Shown in pieces: positions 17,042-25,870 of a stretch of 57,178 nt of DNA. Position numbers and translations under genes: made by a program. How positions within the stretch are numbered: the stretch's first letter is position 1; every line of letters starts with the position of its first letter. A model generated the notes under the pieces. It saw nothing but the letters and a program-made list of their open reading frames with translations, was not told the origin of the DNA and made no database searches. The DNA is from Nitrospinota bacterium (lineage in GTDB: Bacteria; Nitrospinota_A; UBA7883; JACRGQ01): assembly GCA_029881495.1 (NCBI GenBank), contig JAOUMJ010000005.1:73042-130219 (forward strand). The letters run 5' to 3'.

Positions 17042-18259
17042 TCATAAAGATTTGCAAACTTTCATACATTTCTCAAAACATTCTATCCGATATTGCATCA
17101 ATATCGAATTAATGTCGTTTGGTTTTATGCTTTCAAATCTTTTGGGATTAATGCCTAGCATCTTGGTGGTCTTTTTACATACTTTGACGGCAGTCTCCCA
17201 TTCTTTAATATCAAGTGTTCCATGATCTGCTTCAATAACATCCGGCAACCAACCCTCAATTCCGGCTTTTAAGGCATGCATGACCTTTTTCAATTTGCTG
17301 GAAGTTCTCATCTTCGACCACTCATTTAGTGACTGGTGTAAACGGCAAGTACATTTGACTGATTTCCTGATTAACGATGAGAGACGAAGTCGATCGCACG
17401 TTTCACCGGCAATTTGGAAACCAGCCTCGTCGTGACCAAAATGGTGAGGATAATTGCCAGGATCTGTACCCAGTTTGCCGATATCATGGAGAAATGCCGC
17501 CAGCCTGGCTATTGCATTGTTTGTAAGGCTGACTGCCCTATCTAATACTTCGCAAGAGTGTGAAAACAGGTCTCCTTCCGGGTGGTATTTTTCCGGACCT
17601 GCTGGAACCTTTTGCATTTGAAATATTTCCGGGAAGTAACACCCTCCAATCCCTGTCTCCACCATTCGTTTGAAAAACAGGCTGGGATTCATCCCTTCCA
17701 TGGCTTTTAGCATTTCCCTGGTAAAGCGCTCTACAGGGATGTCATTTAGCGCAATTTTCCAGTTTATTGAGTCCACTAGATATTTGGTCTCTTCAGTTGC
17801 CGTCCAGCCATTTGCCTCAAATCGAAACATCCGGAAAATTCTGGCCGGATCATTTATGAACGTATTTTTGGTACATGCTTTTAAAGAACGGTTCTTTAAA
17901 TCGATTAACCCTTCCAATGGATCTATAAATTCTCCGGATAGATTGATTGCTATTGCATTTACGGTAAAATCCCTTCGTTGCAATTCTTCGTTTAACGTTA
18001 CGCCTTCTGCGGGAATAGTTGCTTCAACGACCCCTATTGCTGGTATTTTTTGTACGTAAATCGGATCAGTGGATTTTCCTAGAATCTTCCTGAAGCCTAG
18101 CTGGGTAATTTGGTCTTTGGATAAAAAAGTGATGATATCTACATCTTCACGATCCTCGCCAAGCATATCGTCCCGAATTGCTCCACCAGTTATAAAGACA
18201 TTTTTACAGCACTCTGGTGGGAAAAATTCTCGAAAAATTCTAATTGTATTTGTCAGCAT
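17042..18259 (-). CDS. CCA-adding / poly(A) nucleotidyltransferase family with HD domain
   Basis: N-terminal nucleotidyltransferase core: ITGGAIRDDMLG and DVDIIT (metal aspartates), then QRRDFTVNAIAI and FIDPLEGLIDL, the class II signature, and a basic helical region. The middle carries a full HD phosphohydrolase motif AAFLHDIGKLG with GHDEAG downstream. This architecture repairs tRNA 3'-CCA ends or tails RNA. The 405-residue length is normal. The gene overlaps no neighbour and is followed on the minus strand by nothing until the HMA gene. Confidence 0.9.
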   Translation of the reverse strand: MLTNTIRIFREFFPPECCKNVFITGGAIRDDMLGEDREDVDIITFLSKDQITQLGFRKILGKSTDPIYVQKIPAIGVVEATIPAEGVTLNEELQRRDFTVNAIAINLSGEFIDPLEGLIDLKNRSLKACTKNTFINDPARIFRMFRFEANGWTATEETKYLVDSINWKIALNDIPVERFTREMLKAMEGMNPSLFFKRMVETGIGGCYFPEIFQMQKVPAGPEKYHPEGDLFSHSCEVLDRAVSLTNNAIARLAAFLHDIGKLGTDPGNYPHHFGHDEAGFQIAGETCDRLRLSSLIRKSVKCTCRLHQSLNEWSKMRTSSKLKKVMHALKAGIEGWLPDVIEADHGTLDIKEWETAVKVCKKTTKMLGINPKRFESIKPNDINSILMQYRIECFEKCMKVCKSL

Positions 18260-18273
18260 AGGATTTAAAGCAC

Positions 18274-18954
18274 TTATTCAATCAGTGTTTCGTGATCTTT
18301 TATCTTGTTAGTCGATTTGTAGTCGTCAACGTAATATACATTAGCATATGCGCCCATGTATTCTTTGAGGCTTGTGGCAATGTTTCGTCCAGTCTCGATA
18401 AATTCATTAATTTCTTTACTGTCGGGGGGGGATTCGGAATTTACATGTGGTGGGATTTTTCCATGAGACCAGTGAAAATCATCAATTCTCTCAACATACC
18501 AATCATTCCAATCATCAAGTCGTTTTTGAATATCGGAGGGGAGCTCTAAACCCCCGCCAATAATATCTCCTTTGTAATAAGTCCAGACACAACATCCAAT
18601 GTCTGGCATTACCCTGAGCATCATTGGAACCGGATTGTTTTTATATTCAACATATGTTTCGCAGTCCAGGTAGTTTTTTAATTGTGTTGCAAGTTTGTAT
18701 CCCTCTTTATCAAAAGCTTCCCAGTTGAAATTATCACCCTGCAGATCAGGCTGGCAGTTCCAATGCCATTCGATCCATTTGTTGAAATCCATGCAAAGTT
18801 CTTTTGGTAGCTTAAGGCAAGAATGTTCAATCATTTTTCCTGCTGATGTCTGCAAAGGTTCATCGAGGATCCAAATGCCAGAGCTCCCAAATTCTGGCCA
18901 AACGCGGTAGTAAGGAGGTTTTGGCTTGTACTTTTTAAATTCCATTAGTCCCAT
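18274..18954 (-). CDS. Uncharacterised 226-residue protein with internal duplication
   Basis: No family recognised. The protein contains two similar units: GIWILDEP...LPKELCMDFNKWIEWHW...EGYKLATQLKNYL...YVEY (about 25-105) and CCVWTYYKG...LPSDIQKRLDDWNDWYV...TGRNIATSLKEYM...NVYYVDD (about 120-215). Each has a Trp-rich helix (LxxWxxW) and a later LAxxLKxYL helix. The look is that of small cytosolic immunity or SMI1-like proteins, but that is only a resemblance. Start ATG has AGAGG ahead. It is 14 nt upstream of the nucleotidyltransferase gene, so the two are likely co-transcribed. Confidence 0.7.
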   Translation of the reverse strand: MGLMEFKKYKPKPPYYRVWPEFGSSGIWILDEPLQTSAGKMIEHSCLKLPKELCMDFNKWIEWHWNCQPDLQGDNFNWEAFDKEGYKLATQLKNYLDCETYVEYKNNPVPMMLRVMPDIGCCVWTYYKGDIIGGGLELPSDIQKRLDDWNDWYVERIDDFHWSHGKIPPHVNSESPPDSKEINEFIETGRNIATSLKEYMGAYANVYYVDDYKSTNKIKDHETLIE

Positions 18955-19472
18955 GATCCTCTCGACTTAAATATCATTTTCATATTGTTGCATTTTGGGC
19001 AAATGCAGATAGTGTAATATGTATTTCGCACATTCTGTGCCCGTGACAAGCTACAGTGATAATGCAGGGTTCACTGACGGCAATAATGAGAAGAGGAACC
19101 AAGGCAGATGCCCTCCCAAAAGGAGTCCCCTAGCCATACGTCCTAAGCCGACAGTTCCCCTAATAAATATTCATCGCAATAAATCTATTTAAATATAAAT
19201 GAGTAAACTAAAAAATGCAAAAAATATCGATAACTGGTCAGATTGAAGTGGAGAAAACCAAAAGAATATCTTTGCGACCGGAGGGATTCTATTGAAAGGC
19301 ATGAATTTGCTAACGCGACAGCATCGTGGTGCCGCTGTTCTTTGCTTCCCGTTCGCATAAAGGACGTCCTGTCCGTGAACGCTCCCTGTTCGGTCGCGTA
19401 CGCTCACTCTGCTTCGAATCTCGTTTTCATGGGATTTGTCAAAAACATCTCCCTTTTCGAGGCAGATTTATT
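18955..19472. other. Intergenic stretch without a supported gene
   Basis: 518 bp between a protein gene start and the tRNA-Arg 3' end. GC-rich fragments around 19290-19430 resemble degraded sequence next to tRNA genes: they share short pieces such as ATTCGAA and ACAGGACGT (minus strand) with 35067-35215, which also lies beside a tRNA fragment. No coding signal or clear promoter. Confidence 0.4.
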
Positions 19473-19549
19473 TGGCGCGCCCGAGAGGATTCGAACCTCT
19501 GATCTTCGGAACCGGAATCCGGCGCTCTATCCAGCTGAGCCACGGGCGC
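19473..19549 (-). tRNA. tRNA-Arg (anticodon CCG)
   Basis: 77 nt including encoded CCA. Acceptor GCGCCCG pairs with CGGGCGC, D arm GCTCAGCTGGATAGAGC, anticodon loop TTCCGGT (CCG), T arm AGAGG-TTCGAAT-CCTCT. The only imperfection is the first pair of the anticodon stem. Confidence 0.97.
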
Positions 19550-19611
19550 ACATTAAGACAAAGTATATCGTTAAACCTTCAACTTTTGCAGAATTTTAAG
19601 ATAACAGCTTT

Positions 19612-20184
19612 TCAGATCAAAAGAGGGGTGATCGCGCCCCATATCTCGTTTCGTCCCTGCTTGCTCAGTGTTGATGAGAGGATCGGTTTTGCACCGAGTA
19701 TTCTCTCGATGATGGCGGAGGATTGGGCGCATTTGTTTTTTGAAAGTTTGTCCGCCTTGTTCGCGACAAGTATATGCGGAATATTCTTGTGCCGGACCCA
19801 TTCCGCCAGCATGACTTCCAGATCGTTAGGTTCTCTCCTTACGTCGACAATATGGATCAGCGCCTTCAGCGTCTCCCTTTTGGAGAGGTATTCCTCTATC
19901 ATCGGTTTCCATTTTGCTATTTCAGATTTATCACCTTTGGCGAATCCGTAGCCGGGGAGATCTGTGAGGATGAACTTTTCGTTTATTTCGAAAAAATTGA
20001 TAGAGCGGGTCTTTCCAGGTGAAGAGGAGGTTTTTACAAGTTTTTGCCTGTTCAGAAGTAGGTTCATGAGGCTCGATTTTCCGACGTTTGAGCGCCCCGC
20101 GAATGCGATCTCCGGCATGCCGGTTTTGGGCCATCCCCCTTTATCAAAGGCGCTGGTTATAAAATTCGCAGATACAATTTTCAA
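19612..20184 (-). CDS. engB: Ribosome-biogenesis GTP-binding protein EngB (YsxC/YihA)
   Basis: GTPase with G1 GRSNVGKSSL, G3 DLPGYGFA, G4 NKADK and the EngB opening SANFITSAFDKGGWP. EngB helps assemble the large ribosomal subunit. 190 residues is the usual length. I place the start at the TTG at 20184 (AGGA 9 nt upstream) because a longer frame would begin at a TTG (20247) lying in the T run of the terminator of the preceding gene. It stands 63 nt downstream of tRNA-Arg on the same strand order. Confidence 0.93.
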   Translation of the reverse strand: MKIVSANFITSAFDKGGWPKTGMPEIAFAGRSNVGKSSLMNLLLNRQKLVKTSSSPGKTRSINFFEINEKFILTDLPGYGFAKGDKSEIAKWKPMIEEYLSKRETLKALIHIVDVRREPNDLEVMLAEWVRHKNIPHILVANKADKLSKNKCAQSSAIIERILGAKPILSSTLSKQGRNEIWGAITPLLI

Positions 20185-20245
20185 GTTAACGATCCTGTCA
20201 AATATATGGAGCCGCAGGGCGGAAATGGAAGAGGCCGTTTCCGCC

Positions 20246-20282
20246 AAAAAAAAGGAGTTGCCTTGATAGTAAAGGCAACTCC
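20246..20282 (-). terminator. Rho-independent terminator
   Basis: On the minus strand GGAGTTGCCTT, 7-nt loop, AAGGCAACTCC and eight T: a perfect 11-bp stem. Ends the DUF1015 transcript and separates it from engB. Confidence 0.95.
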
Positions 20283-20293
20283 ATCAAAATATG

Positions 20294-21583
20294 CTAGTAA
20301 AGAGGATTAATAACGAGGCCGCTGACAAGTTTTGGATAGAAGTAAGTCGACTTCTGCGGCATCTTGAGCCCCGCTGATGTGACCTTCTGCATATGCTCGA
20401 CAGGCGTGGGATTGAGGAAGAACGCGAGCTGGAAACCTTCCGAATCGACCTTTTCAGCGGTCTTCTGTATCTCCTGCGAATATTTTACGTTCGACTGCGC
20501 GGCAAGCTCCTTCTGTCCTATTCCAAGATGTGCTTCAAGTATCTTGTTGTGCAGGATACCGACATCCAATTCGTCAAGAGGATCCGAAGAGGCTTTTCCT
20601 TTATACTTGAGGAAGTGGTAATTGCCGTTTCCAGAATAGAGGCCAAATACTCCATGGGGAGATAGCGCCATTTTTTCGGAAAGGCCTGTTTCCGCATCGT
20701 CGTTCCTGTTTCCATTTTGGGAAGATATCTTTTCGATAGAGAATTCGGATTCGAGTTTTTTCAGGAAATCGTCCAGGTTGAAATTCTTGAGGTTGAAAAT
20801 CAGGCGGTGCGTTGGGAGTATGGTAAGACCTTCCGACTCTGTATTGGTGAAGTACATCATAACGTATTTCACGTCTTCGGTAGCTTCCCCCTTGGCGACC
20901 ATCTCCTTGTAGTAGTTAAGTGCGGTTTCATACCTGTGATGTCCGTCGGCTATCAGGATGGATTTTCCCGACACGATAGAAGCAAGGCGGGAAATCCAGT
21001 TAGTGTCGGTAACCCCCCAGAGGGAGTGCGTTAATCCGTCGTTTGTGGTGGTGGTGATATCTGGAGCGGTCGATGATATTTCACTCAGAAGCGCGTCGCT
21101 CTTTTTTTCCTTGTCCGTATACAGCCCAAATATCTGGCTGAAATTGCACCTGCAGGCTCTAGTGAGGTTTAAGCGATCCGCCTTCGGGCCGGCGAGAGTC
21201 TTTTCGTGAGGGACGATTGAACCCCCGAAATCCTCAAGTATTTTCCTGGCGACAAAGCCGATACGCGTCTTTTTTGTCCCTTCCACTTCGTATGACTGGG
21301 CGTACACATAGATGGCTTCGGTTTCGTCCCGCTTCAGTATCTCTTTTTTGAGCCAGCTTTCCAGATCGGCGGCGGAGCGGGTATATCTGTTGTTATTTGG
21401 TGTGTCGGTGTCGAATTCCTTGCCGAGGATCAGTCTGACAATATTATATTCATTTAATTTGTACAGTTCGTCCTGCTGAGCTGGTGATATAACGTCGTAA
21501 GGGGGAGCTAGCAGGGTCTCCGGTTTTCCTGCCATGTCGAAATTGTAGCGCAATCCCCTGAACGGTTTTATCGAATCGGTCAT
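20294..21583 (-). CDS. DUF1015 family protein
   Basis: 429 residues with the DUF1015 hallmarks: N-terminal KPFRGLRYN...LLAPPYDVIS, a middle LIADGHHRYETAL motif, and EGLTILPTHRL. The family is widespread and is related to ParB/sulfiredoxin-fold kinases; some archaeal relatives are serine kinases, so an ATP-using role is possible. Cytoplasmic, no signal. Start ATG has AAGGGATG ahead. The SPOR protein gene lies 16 nt upstream on the same strand. Confidence 0.9.
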   Translation of the reverse strand: MTDSIKPFRGLRYNFDMAGKPETLLAPPYDVISPAQQDELYKLNEYNIVRLILGKEFDTDTPNNNRYTRSAADLESWLKKEILKRDETEAIYVYAQSYEVEGTKKTRIGFVARKILEDFGGSIVPHEKTLAGPKADRLNLTRACRCNFSQIFGLYTDKEKKSDALLSEISSTAPDITTTTNDGLTHSLWGVTDTNWISRLASIVSGKSILIADGHHRYETALNYYKEMVAKGEATEDVKYVMMYFTNTESEGLTILPTHRLIFNLKNFNLDDFLKKLESEFSIEKISSQNGNRNDDAETGLSEKMALSPHGVFGLYSGNGNYHFLKYKGKASSDPLDELDVGILHNKILEAHLGIGQKELAAQSNVKYSQEIQKTAEKVDSEGFQLAFFLNPTPVEHMQKVTSAGLKMPQKSTYFYPKLVSGLVINPLY

Positions 21584-21599
21584 TTGTGTTCATCCCTTC

Positions 21600-23273
21600 C
21601 TACGGTGTTAAAATTTTAAAGGAAAATTCGTTTTCCCTGATGTTGTTGTATGCTTCGAGGGCTTTCTCCCTAGACGCGAAAGCTCCAAGATAAACGCCAT
21701 ACCTTGTCTTACCCAAATAGCTCTTCTCCAGAAGGTAAGGGGAGTATCCGTATTCCCTGAGCTTGTTGTACACAAACTCGGCATCTGCCCTTTCCGCCGA
21801 AAGATTAGCCTCCAAAGCGAAAGGGAATTCTAACACTTTTGTGAATTTTTTTCCCAGTCCTTTTAAGTTGCGTGCAATTTCTTCAGCTTCTGAGCGGGAT
21901 TTTGCCCTTCCGATAATGGTGCGGAATCCTTTAGAGGGGAAAATATATGAGCTCGCCTCGTATGCCTCAAATCCTGCCGCCCTGAGGCGCTCAATGCCGG
22001 ATTTGGTTTTTTCCGCTTCGGTTGAATACCCGAGGTAGACAACCCATGGGCGCTTATTGTCTTCACTCTTTTTCGGGATGAAGTCTTCACTCGCTATCTT
22101 CAGGCCGTTGGAAGTGTCTTTGATCATCATTTTCTTCAGGCCGAAAGAGGCGAAGGTATCGCTTTGGAACCACTGCTTGAAATGGACCTTTACCAAATCC
22201 CCTTCTCTTTTAATGGCGGGATTTTCTATTTCTATTTCGATATTGGTTTTATTCCTGTTAAAGGCAATTCTCCTGCCGAGAAAGTCGTCCCTCCCCAGTC
22301 CGCGTGAATCGTTGAAATCGGTAGAGTAGTAATTTGCAAGAGCCTCCTCGTCTTTTCCTTTCCAGTCGGCCTTCCACCTGTCGATGAATTTTAAAACCTC
22401 ACCGTCCGGGATGAATCTTGCCAGCGGAACATCAGCCTCAAAATCTCTGGGATCAGGCCTCGCTTTAAGTTTTTCGAGATGGGCATCCAGAACCACCTTT
22501 GCTTCCATAAAGGTATACTGTGCCGCCTTTGATTCAATATTTTCATAGGAAATCGTTTCGCCTACTTTTAGCTTGTGAATGTTTTCGTCAATAAAGGCAT
22601 GTTTGTTGTTGTTATAGAGGGCAAGGGCGACATGCGGTCGAATGCTGACAGGGATGTCAAGTGACCTGATTATTGCCAAAAGCGTATCACCTTCATGAAT
22701 AACACGGGATCTTTCGCGTTTTTCGACGCCGGAATATTGTGCCGGGTTCTTCCTGACAAGCGCATTGCTGATCTTCGGGGGGAGAGTGGAGACTTTTATA
22801 GGAGGCCTATCTTCAAGAGGGAGAGGCTTCTTCCCGGCATCGGCAATCGTTTCATCTCCCGGGAGCTCAAGAGAGAGGCTCTTTCGGAAATTCATTGCCA
22901 GAAAAAAGTTCTCCATTATCGTTCCGTTTCCGGAGCTTGCCTTGATGACAAGGTTGAAAGTGGATTCCGGGACTGGTTTGTCGGAATAGACAAGAATTCT
23001 CTGCCTTGCGGGGTTGGAAGGGTCGTTTTTGATCTTTACAACCAGATTATCCATGAAATCGGGTCTTTTTATCTGCATCATCTGGTAATCGAGAGGGGTG
23101 CCTACTTCGGCTTTCAGTTCCGTTTCGCCGGGGTCGGTTATCACAGGTATTTCAGCTGTAAGGGTTTTACCCTTTGAAGCCTTTACTTCAATGTTCCCAA
23201 GCCCGAGCGCAGATGCGTGGTCTGCGGAAAATCCCGCCCAAAAGAGCAGCAAAAACAAAGTTTTAAAGCGCAT
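21600..23273 (-). CDS. FimV-like envelope protein with NTF2-like and tandem SPOR domains
   Basis: Signal peptide (FKTLFLLLFWAGFSADHASA), then a FimV N-terminal domain beginning LGLGNIEVKASKGKTLTAEI, a LysM-like region (VIHEGDTLLAIIRSLDI), an NTF2/Cds6-like domain (FIDRWKADWKGKDEEALANYYS, about 300-400), and two SPOR repeats at the C-terminus (RPWVVYLGYSTEAEKTKSGIERLRAAGFEAY; GKTRYGVYLGAFASREKALEAY). SPOR binds denuded peptidoglycan glycan strands. It is probably a periplasmic cell-wall scaffold or regulator. This mix of FimV, NTF2-like and SPOR domains is uncommon. Confidence 0.8.
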   Translation of the reverse strand: MRFKTLFLLLFWAGFSADHASALGLGNIEVKASKGKTLTAEIPVITDPGETELKAEVGTPLDYQMMQIKRPDFMDNLVVKIKNDPSNPARQRILVYSDKPVPESTFNLVIKASSGNGTIMENFFLAMNFRKSLSLELPGDETIADAGKKPLPLEDRPPIKVSTLPPKISNALVRKNPAQYSGVEKRERSRVIHEGDTLLAIIRSLDIPVSIRPHVALALYNNNKHAFIDENIHKLKVGETISYENIESKAAQYTFMEAKVVLDAHLEKLKARPDPRDFEADVPLARFIPDGEVLKFIDRWKADWKGKDEEALANYYSTDFNDSRGLGRDDFLGRRIAFNRNKTNIEIEIENPAIKREGDLVKVHFKQWFQSDTFASFGLKKMMIKDTSNGLKIASEDFIPKKSEDNKRPWVVYLGYSTEAEKTKSGIERLRAAGFEAYEASSYIFPSKGFRTIIGRAKSRSEAEEIARNLKGLGKKFTKVLEFPFALEANLSAERADAEFVYNKLREYGYSPYLLEKSYLGKTRYGVYLGAFASREKALEAYNNIRENEFSFKILTP

Positions 23274-23551
23274 TATGCCCCATATGCAATTCGTTTACAT
23301 TCAGCAGTGAATACATTTGCAACTCCTCAATACACGCAAATGTCTAACTGCGCTATTTTATTCAATTTTTCAGGTAATTCCAATAACAGAATTACCGACA
23401 ATTTGTGCAGAAAATTTGTCATCGGCGCATTTTGAATATTTCGTTGGATAGGGGGGAGGGGAGACGACATAATCATACAATATCCAATTTTATGGATATC
23501 TATCCATACGGACATGCGATAATGTCGTAAAATTGGCATTTAAGGAATTAT

Positions 23552-23950
23552 ATGAATACAGATTCAGAAGACGTTATCCCTTTAGACAGACAACCCGATC
23601 TGCGTGTTCTTGCAATGCCGAGGGACGCGAACTCGTTTGGTGACATTTTCGGAGGCTGGATAATGGCGCAGGTCGATATCGCAGGCGCAGTTGTCGCGAG
23701 TAAAAAAGTGAAGGGGAGGGTTGTTACCGTAGCAGTAACCGAATTCCAGTTCAAGAAGCCAGTGTTTGTGGGGGACCTCGTAAGCTGTTTCGGCGAGATA
23801 GTAAAAATCGGCAAAACCTCCATTACGGTAGACGTCTGCGTATATGCGGAACGGGGGATGAGGGCAGGCGAGACAATAAAGGTCACCGAAGCTCAGCTGG
23901 TTTATGTTGCAGTTAATCCAAATGGAGAACCGATACCTATCCCGGCATAA
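23552..23950 (+). CDS. Acyl-CoA thioesterase, YciA-like hotdog fold
   Basis: 132 residues with the hotdog-thioesterase opening RVLAMPRDANSFGDIFGGWIMAQVDIAGAVVA, where the Asp of GDIFGGWIMAQVD is catalytic, followed by FQFKKPVFVGDLVSCFGEI. It hydrolyses acyl-CoA in the cytoplasm. Stand-alone gene with AAGGAA ahead of the start. Confidence 0.92.
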   Translation: MNTDSEDVIPLDRQPDLRVLAMPRDANSFGDIFGGWIMAQVDIAGAVVASKKVKGRVVTVAVTEFQFKKPVFVGDLVSCFGEIVKIGKTSITVDVCVYAERGMRAGETIKVTEAQLVYVAVNPNGEPIPIPA

Positions 23951-24089
23951 ATCAGGATGAGTCGTGAAAGCCAGGAACAAAACCGATCTATGTCTGAGAT
24001 AATAGTCTCAGGATATTCGTCTAACATATTGATACGACCAAAAAAGCGAAAATGAGAGCAGGCCCGAAAAGGAATACAGGAGCTGAATC

Positions 24090-25499
24090 ATGAAAACGGC
24101 CCTGATAATTGCCAGAACCAGCGGTGAGTCGGGAGTAATCGGCACTTGCCTAGCCGATAATTACATCATCGACAAGGTGGAAGATAAGGAGACCTGCCTG
24201 ACAAAACTGAGGAACAAGCGGTACGAACTGATTTTTATCGACATTGATCTGCTTCTTTCGCGCGAGGAAGATACAGGTCCGACAAATTATAAGAAGATCC
24301 TCAGTCCGTTTTGGCAAACATTTCCAAGTGCTGAAATTATTGTCCTTGCTCCTCAGGAGCAGGTTCGCCTGGCTGTAAATGCCGTTAAAGCCGGGGCAAG
24401 CAACTATCTGACCTATCCTTTAAGCGAAGCCGAAATCAGGTTCGTTACGGAGAGCCTGCATGAGGCGCAAAGGATGCAGTCGGAACTTGATTATCTAAGG
24501 AAGGAGTTTTGGCAGAGCGATTCGCTGGAAGTCGTTCGGACCAACAGCCCGACAATGAAGGCGGTTTTCGATAAGGTTCGCTCCGTCTCCGCAACAAACT
24601 CCTCGGTACTTATAAATGGTGAAACGGGGGTCGGAAAAGGGGTTATCGCCAGGATCATTCACCGGCACAGTGAAAAATATGAAAATCAGTTCGTTTCGGT
24701 TCATTGCGGCGCTATTCCAGAAACGCTTATTGAAAGCGAGCTTTTTGGTCATGAAAAAGGCTCATTTACCGGAGCGATAAAAAGGAAACTTGGCAAATTC
24801 GAAATAGCTGACCGCGGCACGATTTTTCTCGATGAAATCGGAACCATTCCGCGCGCGGCGCAGATAAAGCTCTTGAGTGTTCTTCAGGACCATGTATTCA
24901 GCCGAGTGGGAGGGGTGGAAGTAATCGAAACCGGAGCAAGGGTGATCGCCGCCACAAACGTAAATCTTGAGGAACTGTGCGATGCAGGTGAATTCAGAAG
25001 GGATCTTTTCTACAGGCTGAATGTTTTTCCGATAGATGTCCCCCCGCTTCGGCAAAGAATTGAGGATATCCCTTTGCTTGTAGACGGGTTTCTTAAAAAA
25101 CTAAACAGGCTACAGACAAAAGAGATACATGATATACAGCCGGAGGTCATGGAGGCTTTTGAATTATATCAGTGGCCAGGAAATATTAGGGAGCTTGAAA
25201 ATCTAATCGAAAGAGCATATATCCTTGAAACATCTTCTGTTCTCACTACTGAAAGCTTTCCGGGTGAACTTTTCGCAAAAAAAGCCCCTTCTGCGAAGTT
25301 GACAGTCGACACGGCCTATACGATCTCTCACGTAAAAAAGAGGGCGATGGAAAATATTGAAAGGCAGTATCTAAAAGAGTTGCTGACGCTGAAAAAGGGG
25401 AAAATTGCAGAAAGCGCTGATGTTGCTGGAATCACCACAAGACAGTTGAACAAGCTAATGAATAAATATAGCCTGAAGAAAGAGATGTTCAAAAATTAG
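24090..25499 (+). CDS. Sigma-54-dependent activator with degenerate receiver (NtrC family)
   Basis: Residues 1-125 look like a receiver domain (FIDIDLL, NYLTYPLSEAEI) but lack the acidic pair of strand 1 (ARTSGES instead), the Thr of strand 4 and the Lys of strand 5 (Tyr here), so phosphorylation is unlikely. Residues 145-380 form an AAA+ domain: Walker A GETGVGKG, GSFTGA (a variant of GAFTGA that contacts sigma-54), Walker B IFLDEIG and the arginine-finger segment RRDLFYRLNVFPI. A Fis-type helix-turn-helix ends the protein (QYLKELLTLKKGKIAESADVAG). It lies next to a perfect -24/-12 promoter and two repeat sites, so it probably controls the downstream operon. Confidence 0.92.
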   Translation: MKTALIIARTSGESGVIGTCLADNYIIDKVEDKETCLTKLRNKRYELIFIDIDLLLSREEDTGPTNYKKILSPFWQTFPSAEIIVLAPQEQVRLAVNAVKAGASNYLTYPLSEAEIRFVTESLHEAQRMQSELDYLRKEFWQSDSLEVVRTNSPTMKAVFDKVRSVSATNSSVLINGETGVGKGVIARIIHRHSEKYENQFVSVHCGAIPETLIESELFGHEKGSFTGAIKRKLGKFEIADRGTIFLDEIGTIPRAAQIKLLSVLQDHVFSRVGGVEVIETGARVIAATNVNLEELCDAGEFRRDLFYRLNVFPIDVPPLRQRIEDIPLLVDGFLKKLNRLQTKEIHDIQPEVMEAFELYQWPGNIRELENLIERAYILETSSVLTTESFPGELFAKKAPSAKLTVDTAYTISHVKKRAMENIERQYLKELLTLKKGKIAESADVAGITTRQLNKLMNKYSLKKEMFKN

Positions 25500-25539
25500 T
25501 TTTGCCAGATAAGAACAAAAAATTCCTACCGCCGAATAA

Positions 25540-25559
25540 CAGGAACTGGCAGTTCTTGT
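25540..25559 (+). promoter_or_regulatory. Likely activator-binding site 1 (upstream repeat)
   Basis: CAGGAACTGGCAGTTCTTGT contains the perfect dyad GAACTG-G-CAGTTC. A close copy lies at 25714. Both follow a CGCCGAAT tag. Expected place for the enhancer of a sigma-54 promoter, about 240 bp upstream. Confidence 0.65.
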
Positions 25560-25713
25560 TAGTCGGCAAATATTAAATCCTCAATTTCTTGTCGATATCT
25601 ATTTGTATTTTCAGATAAAAATATAAATATTTGCATATATGTGTTTTTAGAATTCCTGTTTTTAGCTTAAAGGTGCTGAATTCGAATATATCGCCGAATC
25701 ATTTTTGGGTAAA

Positions 25714-25733
25714 CAGGAATCAGTAGTTCTTGT
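25714..25733 (+). promoter_or_regulatory. Likely activator-binding site 2
   Basis: CAGGAATCAGTAGTTCTTGT matches site 1 at 16 of 20 positions with the ends fully conserved. It lies about 70 bp upstream of the -12 box. Confidence 0.65.
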
Positions 25734-25781
25734 ATGAATCCTTAAGGCGCATAATTCCCTGAAAAATCAATATGATAGCTC

Positions 25782-25797
25782 TGGCACATCTGTTGCA
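25782..25797 (+). promoter_or_regulatory. Sigma-54 (-24/-12) promoter
   Basis: TGGCACATCTGTTGCA is an exact match to the sigma-54 consensus TGGCAC-N5-TTGCA with correct spacing. Transcription should begin near 25808, so any reading frame starting at 25772 cannot be translated from this transcript. Confidence 0.9.
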
Positions 25798-25870
25798 ACT
25801 CAATATCCTTCAATTGGGGTATGAGTGCGCTGGTTGCGCAAACGCGAAACAAAAATGTGAGGAATTTAAA

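Noticed and set aside
19243-19599. Plus-strand reading frame containing a PERIRTSDLRNRNPALYPAEPRAH-like segment
   Set aside because: It is the familiar false protein produced by translating the complement of tRNA-Arg; the tRNA explains the conservation.
25541-25560. A second sigma-54 promoter (TGGCAG then TTGT)
   Set aside because: Spacing is two bases too short and the -12 box is wrong; better read as part of an activator site.
25772-25870. N-terminal extension of the 52-residue peptide from ATG 25772
   Set aside because: It overlaps the sigma-54 promoter and lies upstream of the expected transcript start.
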